Shown piece by piece: positions 7,999 through 16,447 of a stretch of DNA of 64,000 nucleotides. The DNA is from Paenibacillus sp. J31TS4. Its GTDB lineage: Bacteria; Bacillota; Bacilli; Paenibacillales; NBRC-103111. The stretch spans positions 1,364,001 through 1,428,000 of the forward strand of contig NZ_BOSI01000001.1 of NCBI RefSeq assembly GCF_018403265.1, read 5' to 3'. Every line of letters begins with the position of its first letter. Position 1 is the stretch's first letter. The notes under the pieces were generated by a model. It was given only the letters and a program-made list of their open reading frames with translations, did not search any database and was not told where the DNA came from. Position numbers and translations under genes: made by a program.

Positions 7999-9317
7999 AA
8001 AGAAAGCGTACCCGCTTGTCTGTAACGATTCTCGCTGCCTGTTTAGCGGCCACTTCCCTCGCCTTTGGCCCGGCTGTCCTGGACGGACCGGCTGTCTACG
8101 GCTATACGGCCGAGACCGCCAAATCGAACCCAAAGGGGCTAATCCTTGCTCCCGGAGTGGAGCACGAAACCAAGACGATGGTGTTCGAAACCAAGTTCCG
8201 CTTCCGCGAGCAAAACGAAAAAGGCCAAGCCAACGGTCACATCGTGCACGGGGGCGAAGTAACGAATGTCGTGAATAGATTCAAGATAGATACCGCCAAT
8301 CCCGGGCTGCGAATCGAGCTGGTTTCTCCCGGCGGCAAAGTGGCAGGCAAAGACACCACGACCGCAATGGCCAGGGAGAATGACCGGGAAGGCCACCGCG
8401 TTCTAGGCGCCTTCAACGCGGATTTCTTCGACGTCCCAACCGGTGTGCCCATCGGCCTGCAGGTGACGGATGGAGAAATCTACTCGTCTCCGGCGGTCCC
8501 GGCTTCCACCTTCTTTGCCGTCATGCCCGATGGTTCCCCGCGAATGGGCGGGGCAGTATCGATCGAATCGATCGTGCAGACCGAAGGAGGCGCTTCTCTT
8601 CCACTGGACGGCGTGAACAAAATCCGGACGTCCAGCCTCACCAATGCAGCGATTCTTATGACCGACCGGTTCGGCACCAGCACACAATCGGCGGGTACGG
8701 GAGGAGTGGAAGTCGTCCTCTCCCCCGCACAGCCAGGCGCGAAGCTGAAAGCGGGCGAAACGTTGAGCGGTGTCGTGGAGGCGATTCGGACCACGAACAA
8801 CGGGCCGATTGAGCCGGGCAAATTCGTTCTGGCCGCAAGCGGAGCCAAGGCAAAGTGGCTGCAGGCCAATGCGGCCGCTGGCCAGACCCTCTCCTTCCGA
8901 GTGGATTATGGCAGCGAGCTGAATCAGGCCATGTTTCTATACGGGGGCGCCGATCATCCCAACGCCCAGGTGCTCCTGAAGGACGGCGAGATTCCTCCGG
9001 CTATCTCGGATTTGATGACGCTCCGGCATCTGGATCACCATCCTCGCACCGTTCTTGCTACCAAAGGGACCGAGGTTTACGTCTTCGTCTTCGACGGCAG
9101 GCAGGCCGGATATTCCGACGGGATGTCGTATTTGGAGGGAGCAGCCTACATGCAGTCTTTAGGCATGGAGAACGCGATCAATCTCGACGGAGGAGGCTCC
9201 TCTACCTACGCCATCCGAAAGCCTGGCGAATCCGATTTTACGGTCATGAACCGTCCCTCCGACGGAGCGGAAAGACCGATAGGCAATGCGCTTCTGCTCA
9301 TTTCAACTACTCCATAA
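7995..9317 (+). CDS. Secreted phosphodiester glycosidase family protein (NAGPA domain)
   Basis: 440 residues. A signal peptide is visible at 1 to about 36 (basic MKRKRTR, then SVTILAACLAATSLAFGPA). The C-terminal two thirds are the NAGPA/DUF2233 fold, with GAFNADFFDVPTGVPIGLQV (about 136-155), RTVLATKGTEVYVFVFDGR and the hallmark NLDGGGSST (about 396-404). In animals the related uncovering enzyme removes GlcNAc from a phosphodiester on mannose-6-phosphate; bacterial members act on cell-surface or capsular glycans and are mostly uncharacterised. As the last gene of the transporter set it probably trims a phosphodiester-linked glycan outside the cell before import. A strong terminator follows. 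Confidence 0.88.
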   Translation: MKRKRTRLSVTILAACLAATSLAFGPAVLDGPAVYGYTAETAKSNPKGLILAPGVEHETKTMVFETKFRFREQNEKGQANGHIVHGGEVTNVVNRFKIDTANPGLRIELVSPGGKVAGKDTTTAMARENDREGHRVLGAFNADFFDVPTGVPIGLQVTDGEIYSSPAVPASTFFAVMPDGSPRMGGAVSIESIVQTEGGASLPLDGVNKIRTSSLTNAAILMTDRFGTSTQSAGTGGVEVVLSPAQPGAKLKAGETLSGVVEAIRTTNNGPIEPGKFVLAASGAKAKWLQANAAAGQTLSFRVDYGSELNQAMFLYGGADHPNAQVLLKDGEIPPAISDLMTLRHLDHHPRTVLATKGTEVYVFVFDGRQAGYSDGMSYLEGAAYMQSLGMENAINLDGGGSSTYAIRKPGESDFTVMNRPSDGAERPIGNALLLISTTP

Positions 9318-9351
9318 CCTTCTCGCTATGCAATAGGTTGAGCGTATAAAG

Positions 9352-9380
9352 GGCGCCGGTCGAGGACCGGCGCCCTTTTG
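9352..9380 (+). terminator. Intrinsic terminator of the glycan-uptake operon
   Basis: An 11-bp perfect stem, GGGCGCCGGTC (9352-9362) with GACCGGCGCCC (9366-9376), a GAG loop and a four-T tail. Confidence 0.85.
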
Positions 9381-9423
9381 CTGTCTAGATAGTTTTCCAG
9401 TCTTCCCTTCCTGCGGGGCAGCG

Positions 9424-10413
9424 TCAGGCCAGCTGATGCAGGTGGGCGAGATTTACTTCGCCCTCCAGCGGCTCGCCGGCCAAGTAACGGCGAATCTCCT
9501 CGACCGCCCATGCTCCGATCCGGAGCTTGCCGTTGTTGACCGCTCCGGCGATATGCGGCAGCAGCACGACGTTAGGCAGCGTCCGGAACGGATGATCTGC
9601 GCGCGGAGGCTCCGGATCGGTGACGTCGATGCAGGCGAACAGGCGCCCACGGCTCAGCTCCTCTACGAGCGCATCCTCGTCGATCAGGCTGCCGCGTGCC
9701 GTGTTGATGAGCACAGCGTCGTCCTTCATGAGGCCGAACGTGCGGGAGTTGAACATCCGGTACGTCTCGGGCAGGGAAGGCGCGTGGATGGAGACGACGT
9801 CCGCTTGCGCGAGCAGCTCGTCGAGCTCCGCCTTCTCCGCGCCCAGCTCCCGTGCCTGCTCGGCCGTCATGACCGGATCATAGACGAGAAGCCGCACCTC
9901 GAACTGCCTCATCAGCTTCATGTAATGCCGGCCGGCACGGCCGCCGCCGACGACGCCGACCGTGACACCGTATACCTCGCGGATCCGGTCCTTGCCCTTG
10001 TTCCATTCGCCCTGACGGGTCATGCCCGCGAGCTGCCACATGTTCTTTAACGAGGCGATCGTCAGGCCGAGCGCCGTCTCGGCGACGCCGATGCCGAGCG
10101 CCCCGTTGCCGCTGCTCACCCGGATGCCCCGCTCGGCGAACTCGGGAGACACGATGCCTTTGACCGTACCGGCGGCATGGACAACCAGCTTCAAATTCGG
10201 GGCGCAGTCCAGAATGTCCCGGTCGAGCTGCGGACATCCCCACGAAGTAATCGCAATGTCTGCATCCCGAATGACCGCCATCGTCCCCTCCTTGTCCGGC
10301 TGCGCGCCGGTCTGTACCTGTACCGCCCCGAGCTCTCCGAGCCGTGCCATCTGCTCCTCCGAGAATACTCCCTCCCGGACGGAGACTCCGGGAAGCATTG
10401 CCAACCGTATCAT
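9424..10413 (-). CDS. D-isomer-specific 2-hydroxyacid dehydrogenase
   Basis: 329 residues. The NAD-binding Rossmann motif VGVVGGGRAGRHYM lies mid-protein, followed by the acidic residue of VYDP. Family signatures follow: LINTARGSLIDEDALVEEL with the catalytic Arg, DVTDPEPP with the Glu, and NVVLLPHIAGA with the catalytic His. Such enzymes reduce 2-keto acids to D-2-hydroxy acids or act on phosphoglycerate-like substrates; the substrate is not evident. The start at 10413 follows GAGGAGG with good spacing. The gene is transcribed away from the Gfo/Idh gene at 10793, and the 379-bp gap between them holds promoters only. Confidence 0.9.
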   Translation of the reverse strand: MIRLAMLPGVSVREGVFSEEQMARLGELGAVQVQTGAQPDKEGTMAVIRDADIAITSWGCPQLDRDILDCAPNLKLVVHAAGTVKGIVSPEFAERGIRVSSGNGALGIGVAETALGLTIASLKNMWQLAGMTRQGEWNKGKDRIREVYGVTVGVVGGGRAGRHYMKLMRQFEVRLLVYDPVMTAEQARELGAEKAELDELLAQADVVSIHAPSLPETYRMFNSRTFGLMKDDAVLINTARGSLIDEDALVEELSRGRLFACIDVTDPEPPRADHPFRTLPNVVLLPHIAGAVNNGKLRIGAWAVEEIRRYLAGEPLEGEVNLAHLHQLA

Positions 10414-10565
10414 TTGTGTTCCTCCTCATCATGATTGGGACGCAGGCCCTCTGGTCGGTTCGTCTTCTTCGCACGCCGGAGCGTCCGGATGATGAGCAGG
10501 CAGGCGTCCTCCTGGGCTTATCGTCCCGGCCGGCACCGCCGTACCGGGAAACCCTTCTCCCTGCC

Positions 10566-10595
10566 ATTCTGTTGGTAAAAACCGGAATTTGTCAA
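10566..10595 (-). promoter_or_regulatory. Putative sigma-A promoter for the 2-hydroxyacid dehydrogenase
   Basis: On the minus strand, TTGACA (10590-10595) and CAGAAT (10566-10571) lie 18 bp apart. This would give a leader of about 145 nt before ATG 10413, in which I see no known RNA element. Confidence 0.45.
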
Positions 10596-10792
10596 CCATG
10601 TTTTTGGAACGCTCCACTTCTCCCGCAGCGAGTTTCACCAACTAGACAACGGTAGTCAAGGAATGCCGTTTTCCCGGAAATGAGAGTCAAGTAAACGCAT
10701 TCATGCCTGTGGTAGTCTTATAACCGTACCTGCCCCCGCCGCAGCGAGCAGCTGTCCGGGCGGCAAGACAACCAATCCGAAGAGGTGACGAA

Positions 10793-11818
10793 ATGTCTGA
10801 CAAAATCCGGTTTGCCATCGTAGGTGCAGGCGTCATATCCCCGTTCCATGCCAAGGCAATCGCTGGCAATCCGAATGCCGAGCTTGTGGCGATTTCCGAT
10901 GTGGACGCGGACAAGGCGAAGAAGCTCGCCTCCGATCTCCAGGTTGCCGATACATATTCCGACTACGAGCAAATGCTGAAGCGCGACGACATCGACGCGA
11001 TCTCCATCTGCCTGCCGAGCGGCATGCATGCGGACGTGGCGGTTGCGGCAGCCGAGGCCGGTAAGCATATATTCTGTGAAAAGCCGCTCGACATCACGGT
11101 GGAGAAGATGGACCGGATGATCAAGACGGCTCGCGACCGTGCGGTCAAGCTGGGCGTGGTCTACCAGCGGCGCACATTCCCTGCCGCCATCGCGACCCGC
11201 AAGGCGATCCAGGAAGGCAAGCTCGGCAAGCTCGTACTGGGCGACGCTTACCTGAAATACTACCGCAGCCCGGAGTATTACAAATCCGCCGGCTGGCGGG
11301 GCACCTGGGAGCTGGACGGCGGCGGCGCCCTTATGAACCAGGGCGTGCACGGCATCGACCTCATTCAGTGGATGGTCGGCGACGTCGACTCCGTCTATGC
11401 GTACGCGGCTCCGCTCGTGCGCGACATTCAGGTCGAGGACACGGCGGTAGCCGTCCTTAAGTACAAGAACGGCGCCTTCGGCGTCATCCAGGGCACGACC
11501 TCGGTCTACCCGGGTATGGAAACTCGTTTTGAGGTGCACGGCGAGAAGGGCACGATCATCTTCGGCGACAGCGGCATCAAGGAATGGAAGTTCCTCGATT
11601 CCGACGAGCAGGCGCCGGACGTAGAAGGTACGCTCGCCGCGAGCAGCAGCGCCACCAACATCTCGGCGGACGGGCATTCGATTCTGGTGGAGGACCTCAT
11701 TCAGGCGATCCGCGAAGACCGGGACCCGTACATTACAGGAGAAGAAGCGAGCAAAGCCGTCAAGGTCATTCTCGCCATCTACGAATCGGCGCGCACCGGC
11801 AAGGAAGTCAAGCTATAA
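10793..11818 (+). CDS. Gfo/Idh/MocA-family oxidoreductase
   Basis: 341 residues. N-terminal NAD(P)-binding fold with IRFAIVGAGVISPFHAKAIA (residues 5-24) and the family hallmark EKP in HIFCEKPLDIT (about residue 98). The C-terminal half is the alpha/beta substrate domain, with DGGGALMNQGVHGIDLIQWM supplying the conserved His/Asp. Members oxidise inositol, glucose, 1,5-anhydrofructose and related sugars. The start follows GAGGTG with good spacing. A weak cre-like match (AGTAAACGCATTCA, 10690-10703, 12 of 14) and a possible -10 (TATAAC, 10719-10724) precede it. The AraC regulator downstream may control it. Confidence 0.92.
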   Translation: MSDKIRFAIVGAGVISPFHAKAIAGNPNAELVAISDVDADKAKKLASDLQVADTYSDYEQMLKRDDIDAISICLPSGMHADVAVAAAEAGKHIFCEKPLDITVEKMDRMIKTARDRAVKLGVVYQRRTFPAAIATRKAIQEGKLGKLVLGDAYLKYYRSPEYYKSAGWRGTWELDGGGALMNQGVHGIDLIQWMVGDVDSVYAYAAPLVRDIQVEDTAVAVLKYKNGAFGVIQGTTSVYPGMETRFEVHGEKGTIIFGDSGIKEWKFLDSDEQAPDVEGTLAASSSATNISADGHSILVEDLIQAIREDRDPYITGEEASKAVKVILAIYESARTGKEVKL

Positions 11819-11841
11819 GCGATATATGAGCAATGGCCCAG

Positions 11842-11875
11842 GCCCCGACTCCCGCGAGGGAACCGGGGCTTTGTT
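11842..11875 (+). terminator. Intrinsic terminator after the Gfo/Idh gene
   Basis: Nested stems GCCCCG/CGGGGC (11842-11847 with 11864-11869) and TCCC/GGGA (11850-11853 with 11858-11861) closing a GCGA loop, then a T-rich tail. Confidence 0.75.
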
Positions 11876-11970
11876 CTGTGGTTGACTCCTGTGAGCAACA
11901 TGCGCCGCCTATTTCCGAGTTTGCTCCCCCCCACGGCTTTCCGACTCTATCCCCAGCCGGAGGCGTATAG

Positions 11971-11976
11971 TATAAT
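11971..11976 (+). promoter_or_regulatory. -10 element before the AraC regulator
   Basis: A perfect TATAAT with no clear -35. Transcription would begin near 11983, three bases before the first ATG (11986). That leaves no leader for that ATG and supports the GTG start at 12022. Confidence 0.45.
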
Positions 11977-12021
11977 GAGGGGCAAATGCCGACATGGCGA
12001 TTCATGACCGAGGTGGTACCG

Positions 12022-12879
12022 GTGGCAATCTCCAGCTCCCCCTATCCGTTGCTCCATCAGTTTGCGTACAAGCTCGACAAGCCGATCGGGACGGCGTTTC
12101 ACTCTCATGCCCAGTACGAGATCTATTATTTTCATTCCGGCAAATGCCGCTACATGCTTGGCGACCGGATGATCGACCTCGTGCCGGGAGACCTTATCCT
12201 GATGAACGGCATGACCCGCCACGCGCCTCAAATGGACCGGAGTACGGCCTATGTCCGGACGACCTTTCTGTTCGATCCGTCCTGCCTGCAGATGCTTGAG
12301 GAGAAGCCTCGGCACCTGAACCTGCTCATGCCGTTCCAGGTGCTGCGCAACCATCATCTGCGGCTGGACGGCGAGGAGCGCCGCGAGGCAGAGGAGCTGC
12401 TCGCGCGCCTGAACGCACATTACGGCAAGGACGATCTCCTCGCCTATCACCGGCTGCGGCTCGCCTTTCTCGATTTCCTGCTGTTCGTCTTTGGCCAGTG
12501 CCGGGAGGCGATCGACCTACAGGGCGGCCTGCCGAACGATAAGGAGCGCAATGTCCAGAACGTGCTCGCCTTCATCGAGAACCGGTACACGGAGGAAATT
12601 CACCTCGAGCAGCTGGAGGAGGAACTGCACGTCAGCCGGTACTACCTGTCCCGGATTTTCCGCGAGGTAACCGGACAGACGATCTTCGGCTACCTGTACC
12701 GGCGGCGCATCAACCAGGCCAAGATGCTCTTTCTGCTCGACCGGGAGCAGACGGTGACCCATGTCAGCTACCAGGTCGGCTTCAAGCACCCGGCCCACTT
12801 CAGCCGGCTGTTCAAGCAGCAGGTCGGGATGACGCCCGACCAGTACCGCAAGAGACTGTTTGCGGCAGCTGCACCTTGA
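12022..12879 (+). CDS. AraC-family regulator with N-terminal cupin sensor
   Basis: 285 residues from GTG 12022, preceded by GAGGTGG at 5-nt spacing. An upstream ATG (11986) in the same frame has poor ribosome-site geometry and lies almost on the predicted transcript start. The N-terminal half is a cupin-like arm (GTAFHSHAQYEIYYFHSGKC, GDRMIDLVPGDLILMNGMTR) of the sort that binds a sugar. The C-terminal 100 residues are the AraC DNA-binding domain (HLEQLEEELHVSRYYLSRIF and VTHVSYQVGFKHPAHFSRLF, ending GMTPDQYRKR). It probably regulates the Gfo/Idh gene or nearby sugar genes. Its stop overlaps the -35 of the next promoter. Confidence 0.88.
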   Translation: MAISSSPYPLLHQFAYKLDKPIGTAFHSHAQYEIYYFHSGKCRYMLGDRMIDLVPGDLILMNGMTRHAPQMDRSTAYVRTTFLFDPSCLQMLEEKPRHLNLLMPFQVLRNHHLRLDGEERREAEELLARLNAHYGKDDLLAYHRLRLAFLDFLLFVFGQCREAIDLQGGLPNDKERNVQNVLAFIENRYTEEIHLEQLEEELHVSRYYLSRIFREVTGQTIFGYLYRRRINQAKMLFLLDREQTVTHVSYQVGFKHPAHFSRLFKQQVGMTPDQYRKRLFAAAAP

Positions 12880-12905
12880 TTTCTCCCCTCGACTCTGTCT
12901 ATAAT
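12876..12905 (+). promoter_or_regulatory. Sigma-A promoter of the ABC-F leader
   Basis: TTGATT (12876-12881), an 18-bp spacer and a perfect TATAAT (12900-12905). It overlaps the stop codon of the AraC gene and drives a leader of about 505 nt before the ABC-F start. Confidence 0.7.
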
Positions 12906-12944
12906 AGGGGCATCCTTTAGAAACCGGAGGTAACCATCGCGCTC

Positions 12945-12965
12945 ATGGATCATTTACATGCGTAA
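12945..12965 (+). CDS. Candidate leader peptide of the ABC-F attenuator
   Basis: ATG 12945 reads MDHLHA then TAA (12963-12965). GGAGGT (12926-12931) lies 13 nt upstream, which is long but usable. A second, longer frame (ATG 12958, 61 codons to 13143) overlaps its stop as ATGCGTAA. Short leader frames stalled by ribosome-targeting drugs control many ABC-F resistance genes; the role here is inferred. Confidence 0.35.
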   Translation: MDHLHA

Positions 12966-13311
12966 TCCCAACATGCCTATAGCGAATCAGCTTATGCAGG
13001 ACGGCTTCGCCGTGGCGGAGCACAGGGAGACGTATGTTCTTTTTCGAGAGTGCGATGGATTCGGTTTCGAGTTACGGAATCGGCGTTCGCAGGGCGGGAA
13101 TCCAGCCTTGCGGATCGCCAGAAGCAGGCGGCGGCTGGCATAGATCAGCTGTCTCCGGCCCCCCTATCGGGCGTCCCGGAGACCTTGCGCCGCTGCGCGG
13201 GGCTGGCTGCCTTTTCGCCGAGCGCGACAAGTGCATCGCTGCCGCCATGCGCTTGCCGAGCGCGCGGAAGCGTGCTTGCTCCGGCGTCCCCTGCTTCCTT
13301 ACGAATCCATG

Positions 13312-13390
13312 AGTGGCGGCTGGTATCCCCGCCGCCTTTGCCTCTCCCCTGTGCAATCCCCGCCACTGGCTGCTGCCGGTGGTTTTTTTT
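13312..13390 (+). promoter_or_regulatory. Transcription attenuator: antiterminator and terminator before the ABC-F gene
   Basis: Terminator: CCACTGGC (13363-13370) pairs with GCCGGTGG (13375-13382), followed by eight Ts (13383-13390), ending 26 bp before the ABC-F ATG. Antiterminator: AGTGGCGG (13312-13319) is the exact complement of CCGCCACT (13360-13367), which overlaps the left terminator arm. A third pairing, GGCGGC (13315-13320) with GCCGCC (13331-13336), would disable the antiterminator. Such a mutually exclusive set is typical of drug-inducible ABC-F genes. Confidence 0.7.
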
Positions 13391-13416
13391 GTATGCAACC
13401 GAAGGGGTGAAGAAGC

Positions 13417-15282
13417 ATGACATGGATCGTAAAAGGGAAAGAATTGACGAAGGAATGGAACGGTCGGCTGGTCTTCGAGAACGTCAGTGTGGAAATTGCC
13501 GAAGGCGAAAAGATCGCCCTGTTCGGCCGTAACGGCGTCGGCAAGACGACGCTGCTGAACGCCCTGCTGGGGCGGACGGAGCTGGAGGGCGGCAAGATCT
13601 CGCGCGCTTATCCGCCCGAAGAATGGGGCGTGCTGGAGCAGCGTCTCGATGTGCCTGCAGGGCAGACGGCGCTGGCGTTCGTCCAGTACGGCGTTCCCGC
13701 GCTCGTCTCGTGCCGGGAGGAGCTGGACGCACTGGAGAGCGCCATGGCGGACGGCGGACCGGACAGCGAAGCGCTGCTGGACCGGTACGGCGAGGCATTG
13801 GACCGTTTCGCCCGGCTGGACGGATACAACTGGGAGGTCCGGGCGGAGAAAGCGCTCGCACGCACAGGGCTAGAGGAGGCGGTCTGGCGGCGCGCCTATG
13901 AGGAGCTGAGCGGCGGGCAAAAGACCAAAGCCCAGCTGGCCCGGGTGCTGCTCGCCGAGCCGGCGTTCCTCCTGCTTGACGAGCCGACGAACCATCTTGA
14001 CCAGGAGACTATTGTCTGGCTGGAGGAATGGCTCGCGGACTACAGCGGCACCGTGCTCCTCGTCTCGCACGACCGGGCTTTTCTGGATCGGGTCGTTCAC
14101 GCCGTCCTCGAGCTGACTCCTGCGGGAACGAAGCGGTATGAGGGCGGCTACACCGCCTACCGTGCTCAGAAGGAGCAGGAGCGGCAATCCCAGGAGGCGC
14201 TGTATCGCAAGCAGGAGCAGGAACGGCAGGAGCTGCTGGCCAGCATCCGCCGCTACCAGCAATGGTTCCATACTGCGCATCGGACGGCGGGGGAACAGTC
14301 TGAAGTCCGCATCACCAAATCGTTTTGGCTCGCCCGCGCGAACAAGAACATCTCCCGCTACCACGCCAAAGAAAAAGCGTTGGAGCGGCTCGAGGCCGAG
14401 CGCGTCGAGAAGCCCCGAGACGCGGCGCAGCTCAGCATGCAGCTGGATGCCGAAGCGATCGGGGCGCCTACGCTGCTGACGTTCGAAGACGTCTCGTTCG
14501 GCTACGACGAAGCCGACCCGCTCTTTCGCGACGTCCGCTTCTCGGTTGAGCGGGGAGACCGGCTGGCGGTTCTGGGACCGAACGGCGCCGGCAAGTCGAC
14601 GCTGCTGCGGCTGCTCGTCGGCGAGCTCACTCCTGCATCCGGACGCATCACGCGCAACCCGCAGCTCAAGATCGGGTATTTCTCGCAGGAGCTGCGCAGC
14701 CTGAAGATGACCGAGACGCTGCTCGACAGCCTGCTCGCCCTCCCCGATATGACGGAGACGCAGGCCCGCACCATTCTGGGATGCTTTTTGTTCTCCCGAG
14801 AGGACGTATTCAAGCGGATCGGCGATCTGAGCATGGGCGAGCAGTGCCGCGTCGCCTTCCTGAATCTCTACTTCAGCGGAGCGAACCTTCTCGTGCTCGA
14901 CGAGCCGACCAACTACCTCGACGTGGAGACGCGGGAGCGGATTGAGGATACGCTCAGCTCTTATCCTGGCGCTTTCGTCGTCGTCTCGCACGACCGGTAC
15001 CTCGTCCGCAAGCTTGCGAACCGCATTCTGCATCTGGATCGGGGCCGGGCTCTCTACTACCCCGACAGCTACGACGCCTTCCTCGCCTCCGGCGGGACCC
15101 GGCCGCTGACCGCAGGTGAGCAGAGCCGGCTCGCGGAAGCAAGCCGGCTGGAGCTTGCGCTGAGCGCGCTGCTGGCAGGGGAAGCCGGCGAGGAGCCCGA
15201 GGCGGCGGCACAGCTGCTGGAGGAGGCGAAGCGGCTCAAGACGCGCATCGCCGAGCTCCGCGTGCTGGAGCGCGATCAGTAA
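13417..15282 (+). CDS. ABC-F ribosome-protection ATPase, antibiotic-resistance type (Vga/Lsa/VmlR-like)
   Basis: 621 residues with two ABC domains and no membrane segment. First domain: Walker A GRNGVGKT (about 37-44), signature LSGGQ (about 164), Walker B LLLDEPTNHLD. Second: Walker A GPNGAGKS (about 387), a degenerate signature LSMGEQ (about 471), Walker B LVLDEPTNYLD. The linker (about 250-345) is long and resembles the resistance-type P-site loop region (RRYQQWFHTAHRTAGEQSEV). ABC-F proteins of this class bind the ribosomal E site and dislodge drugs such as lincosamides, streptogramin A and pleuromutilins. The attenuator upstream supports drug induction. A housekeeping ABC-F is the alternative, but those do not usually have such leaders. 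Confidence 0.88.
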   Translation: MTWIVKGKELTKEWNGRLVFENVSVEIAEGEKIALFGRNGVGKTTLLNALLGRTELEGGKISRAYPPEEWGVLEQRLDVPAGQTALAFVQYGVPALVSCREELDALESAMADGGPDSEALLDRYGEALDRFARLDGYNWEVRAEKALARTGLEEAVWRRAYEELSGGQKTKAQLARVLLAEPAFLLLDEPTNHLDQETIVWLEEWLADYSGTVLLVSHDRAFLDRVVHAVLELTPAGTKRYEGGYTAYRAQKEQERQSQEALYRKQEQERQELLASIRRYQQWFHTAHRTAGEQSEVRITKSFWLARANKNISRYHAKEKALERLEAERVEKPRDAAQLSMQLDAEAIGAPTLLTFEDVSFGYDEADPLFRDVRFSVERGDRLAVLGPNGAGKSTLLRLLVGELTPASGRITRNPQLKIGYFSQELRSLKMTETLLDSLLALPDMTETQARTILGCFLFSREDVFKRIGDLSMGEQCRVAFLNLYFSGANLLVLDEPTNYLDVETRERIEDTLSSYPGAFVVVSHDRYLVRKLANRILHLDRGRALYYPDSYDAFLASGGTRPLTAGEQSRLAEASRLELALSALLAGEAGEEPEAAAQLLEEAKRLKTRIAELRVLERDQ

Positions 15283-15420
15283 ACCCGCGCAGAGGGGCGA
15301 GTGAAGTGGCTGGTGTCGGGACCGGGGCTCAGGAACCGTTACTTACGATGCACGAGTCCCTGCAGGCTTCCCGGTGACTTCCGTACGGCCTCCACGCCAC
15401 TCCTCCCTCCCATACAAAAA

Positions 15421-15450
15421 AGAGGAACGAGCGATGCTCGTTCCTCTTTT
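15421..15450. terminator. Bidirectional terminator between ABC-F and transaldolase genes
   Basis: Perfect 12-bp stem AGAGGAACGAGC (15421-15432) with GCTCGTTCCTCT (15436-15447), GAT loop, A-run on the left and T-run on the right, so it serves both converging genes. Confidence 0.85.
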
Positions 15451-15494
15451 GGTATGTTTGGCTTAGCTTCAGCTCGGTCGGAATCGGCAGCCCC

Positions 15495-16154
15495 TTAGAA
15501 CGTGCCGAGGTTCGCCTTTTCCCAGTCCTCACTGAACTTGGCGATACCGGCATCGGTCAGCGGATGCTTAATCATCGCCTCGATGACCTTGTACGGCATA
15601 GTCGCGATATGCGAACCGGCCAGCGCTGCCTCGATGGCATGCGTCGAATGACGGACGCTTGCTGCGATAATCTCGGTTTTCAGACCGTGAGTGTTCATTA
15701 TGGAGCTGACCTCGCGAATGAGGTTCATCCCGATCTGGTTGATGTCGTCCAGACGGCCGATGAACGGCGAGACATAAGTAGCGCCAGCACGGGATGCAAG
15801 CAGAGCCTGCGTGGACGAGAAGATTAGGGTGACGTTCGTGCGGATGCCCAGCTTGCTGAACTGGTACGTCGCCTTCAAGCCCTCCTCGCACATCGGCACC
15901 TTCACCACGATGCCCGAGCCGAGCTCGACCAGCTTTTTCCCTTGCTCCACCATCTCGTCGGATTGTAGGCTGATTACCTCGGCGCTGATTGGAACGTCGT
16001 CGCCCACAATCGAGATCATTTCCTTCAGGGTGGCGAATATATCTTTGCCTTCCTTGGCGATCAAGGACGGGTTCGTCGTAATGCCGGAGACGACTCCGAG
16101 CGCGTGGGCCTTGCGGACTTCCTCCACGTTGGCCGTATCGATAAAGATTTTCAT
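15495..16154 (-). CDS. tal: Transaldolase (small, fructose-6-phosphate-aldolase-like fold)
   Basis: 219 residues from ATG 16154 (GGGAGG at good spacing; a TTG three codons upstream lies almost on that site). [16 protein letters not shown] and [13 protein letters not shown] open the class-I aldolase barrel. Lys85 in VVKVP is the Schiff-base lysine. The residue matching Gln59 of E. coli FsaA is Glu (SAEV), and the residue matching Tyr131 is Phe (SPFIGR). Both are transaldolase-like states, so transfer of dihydroxyacetone between sugar phosphates in the pentose phosphate pathway is more likely than free fructose-6-phosphate cleavage. B. subtilis Tal (YwjH) is the closest known type. The 6S-like RNA lies immediately upstream on the same strand. 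Confidence 0.9.
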   Translation of the reverse strand: MKIFIDTANVEEVRKAHALGVVSGITTNPSLIAKEGKDIFATLKEMISIVGDDVPISAEVISLQSDEMVEQGKKLVELGSGIVVKVPMCEEGLKATYQFSKLGIRTNVTLIFSSTQALLASRAGATYVSPFIGRLDDINQIGMNLIREVSSIMNTHGLKTEIIAASVRHSTHAIEAALAGSHIATMPYKVIEAMIKHPLTDAGIAKFSEDWEKANLGTF

Positions 16155-16254
16155 TCCACTCAAACCTCCCGTATAGTCTGGATGTGCCCTCGAGCAGCTT
16201 GTCCTGCTTCATTGTTCCCCATCGGGCCGCTATGTACATGCCCCGGATTCAGGC

Positions 16255-16441
16255 AAAAAAAAGAACCCGCATATGCCGTCCGATTTGGCTGTTTCAAACC
16301 CGCTCTCGCAGGTGGGTGTCCGCAGAACCGCATTTGAAGTCCCCTTTCGAGGGCAGGTCAGCTGACGGTCCGATCTAGGACTCCCTAGAAACAAACATTG
16401 GTTCAAAACAACGTTAAACCGAGACGTACATCGCAGGATGT
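16255..16441 (-). ncRNA. ssrS: 6S RNA (SsrS-like regulator of RNA polymerase)
   Basis: A free-standing 187-nt transcription unit has its own sigma-A promoter and ends in a U8 run (16262-16255). Its ends pair: CCUGCG-AUGU-CGUC at the 5' side with GACG-GCAU-UGCGGG at the 3' side, about 14 bp with single-base bulges. Two further blocks continue the rod: CGGUUU with AAAUCG, and UUGUUU with AAACAG. The 5' region (CUGCGAUGUACGUC) and 3' region (GGGUUUGAAACAGCC, GGCAU) resemble E. coli 6S RNA (GAUGUUCG; GGGUUACAGCC; GGCAU). A hairpin CCUGC-GAGA-GCGGG sits on the 3' side of the central bubble. 6S RNA mimics an open promoter and sequesters sigma-A RNA polymerase in stationary phase. I infer the family from architecture and remembered consensus. 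Confidence 0.72.
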
Positions 16442-16447
16442 GTTCTT

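Noticed and set aside
12958-13143. A 61-codon protein gene in the ABC-F leader
   Set aside because: The second half turns into Arg-rich sequence without homology. I keep it only as a possible leader frame because its start overlaps the short uORF stop.
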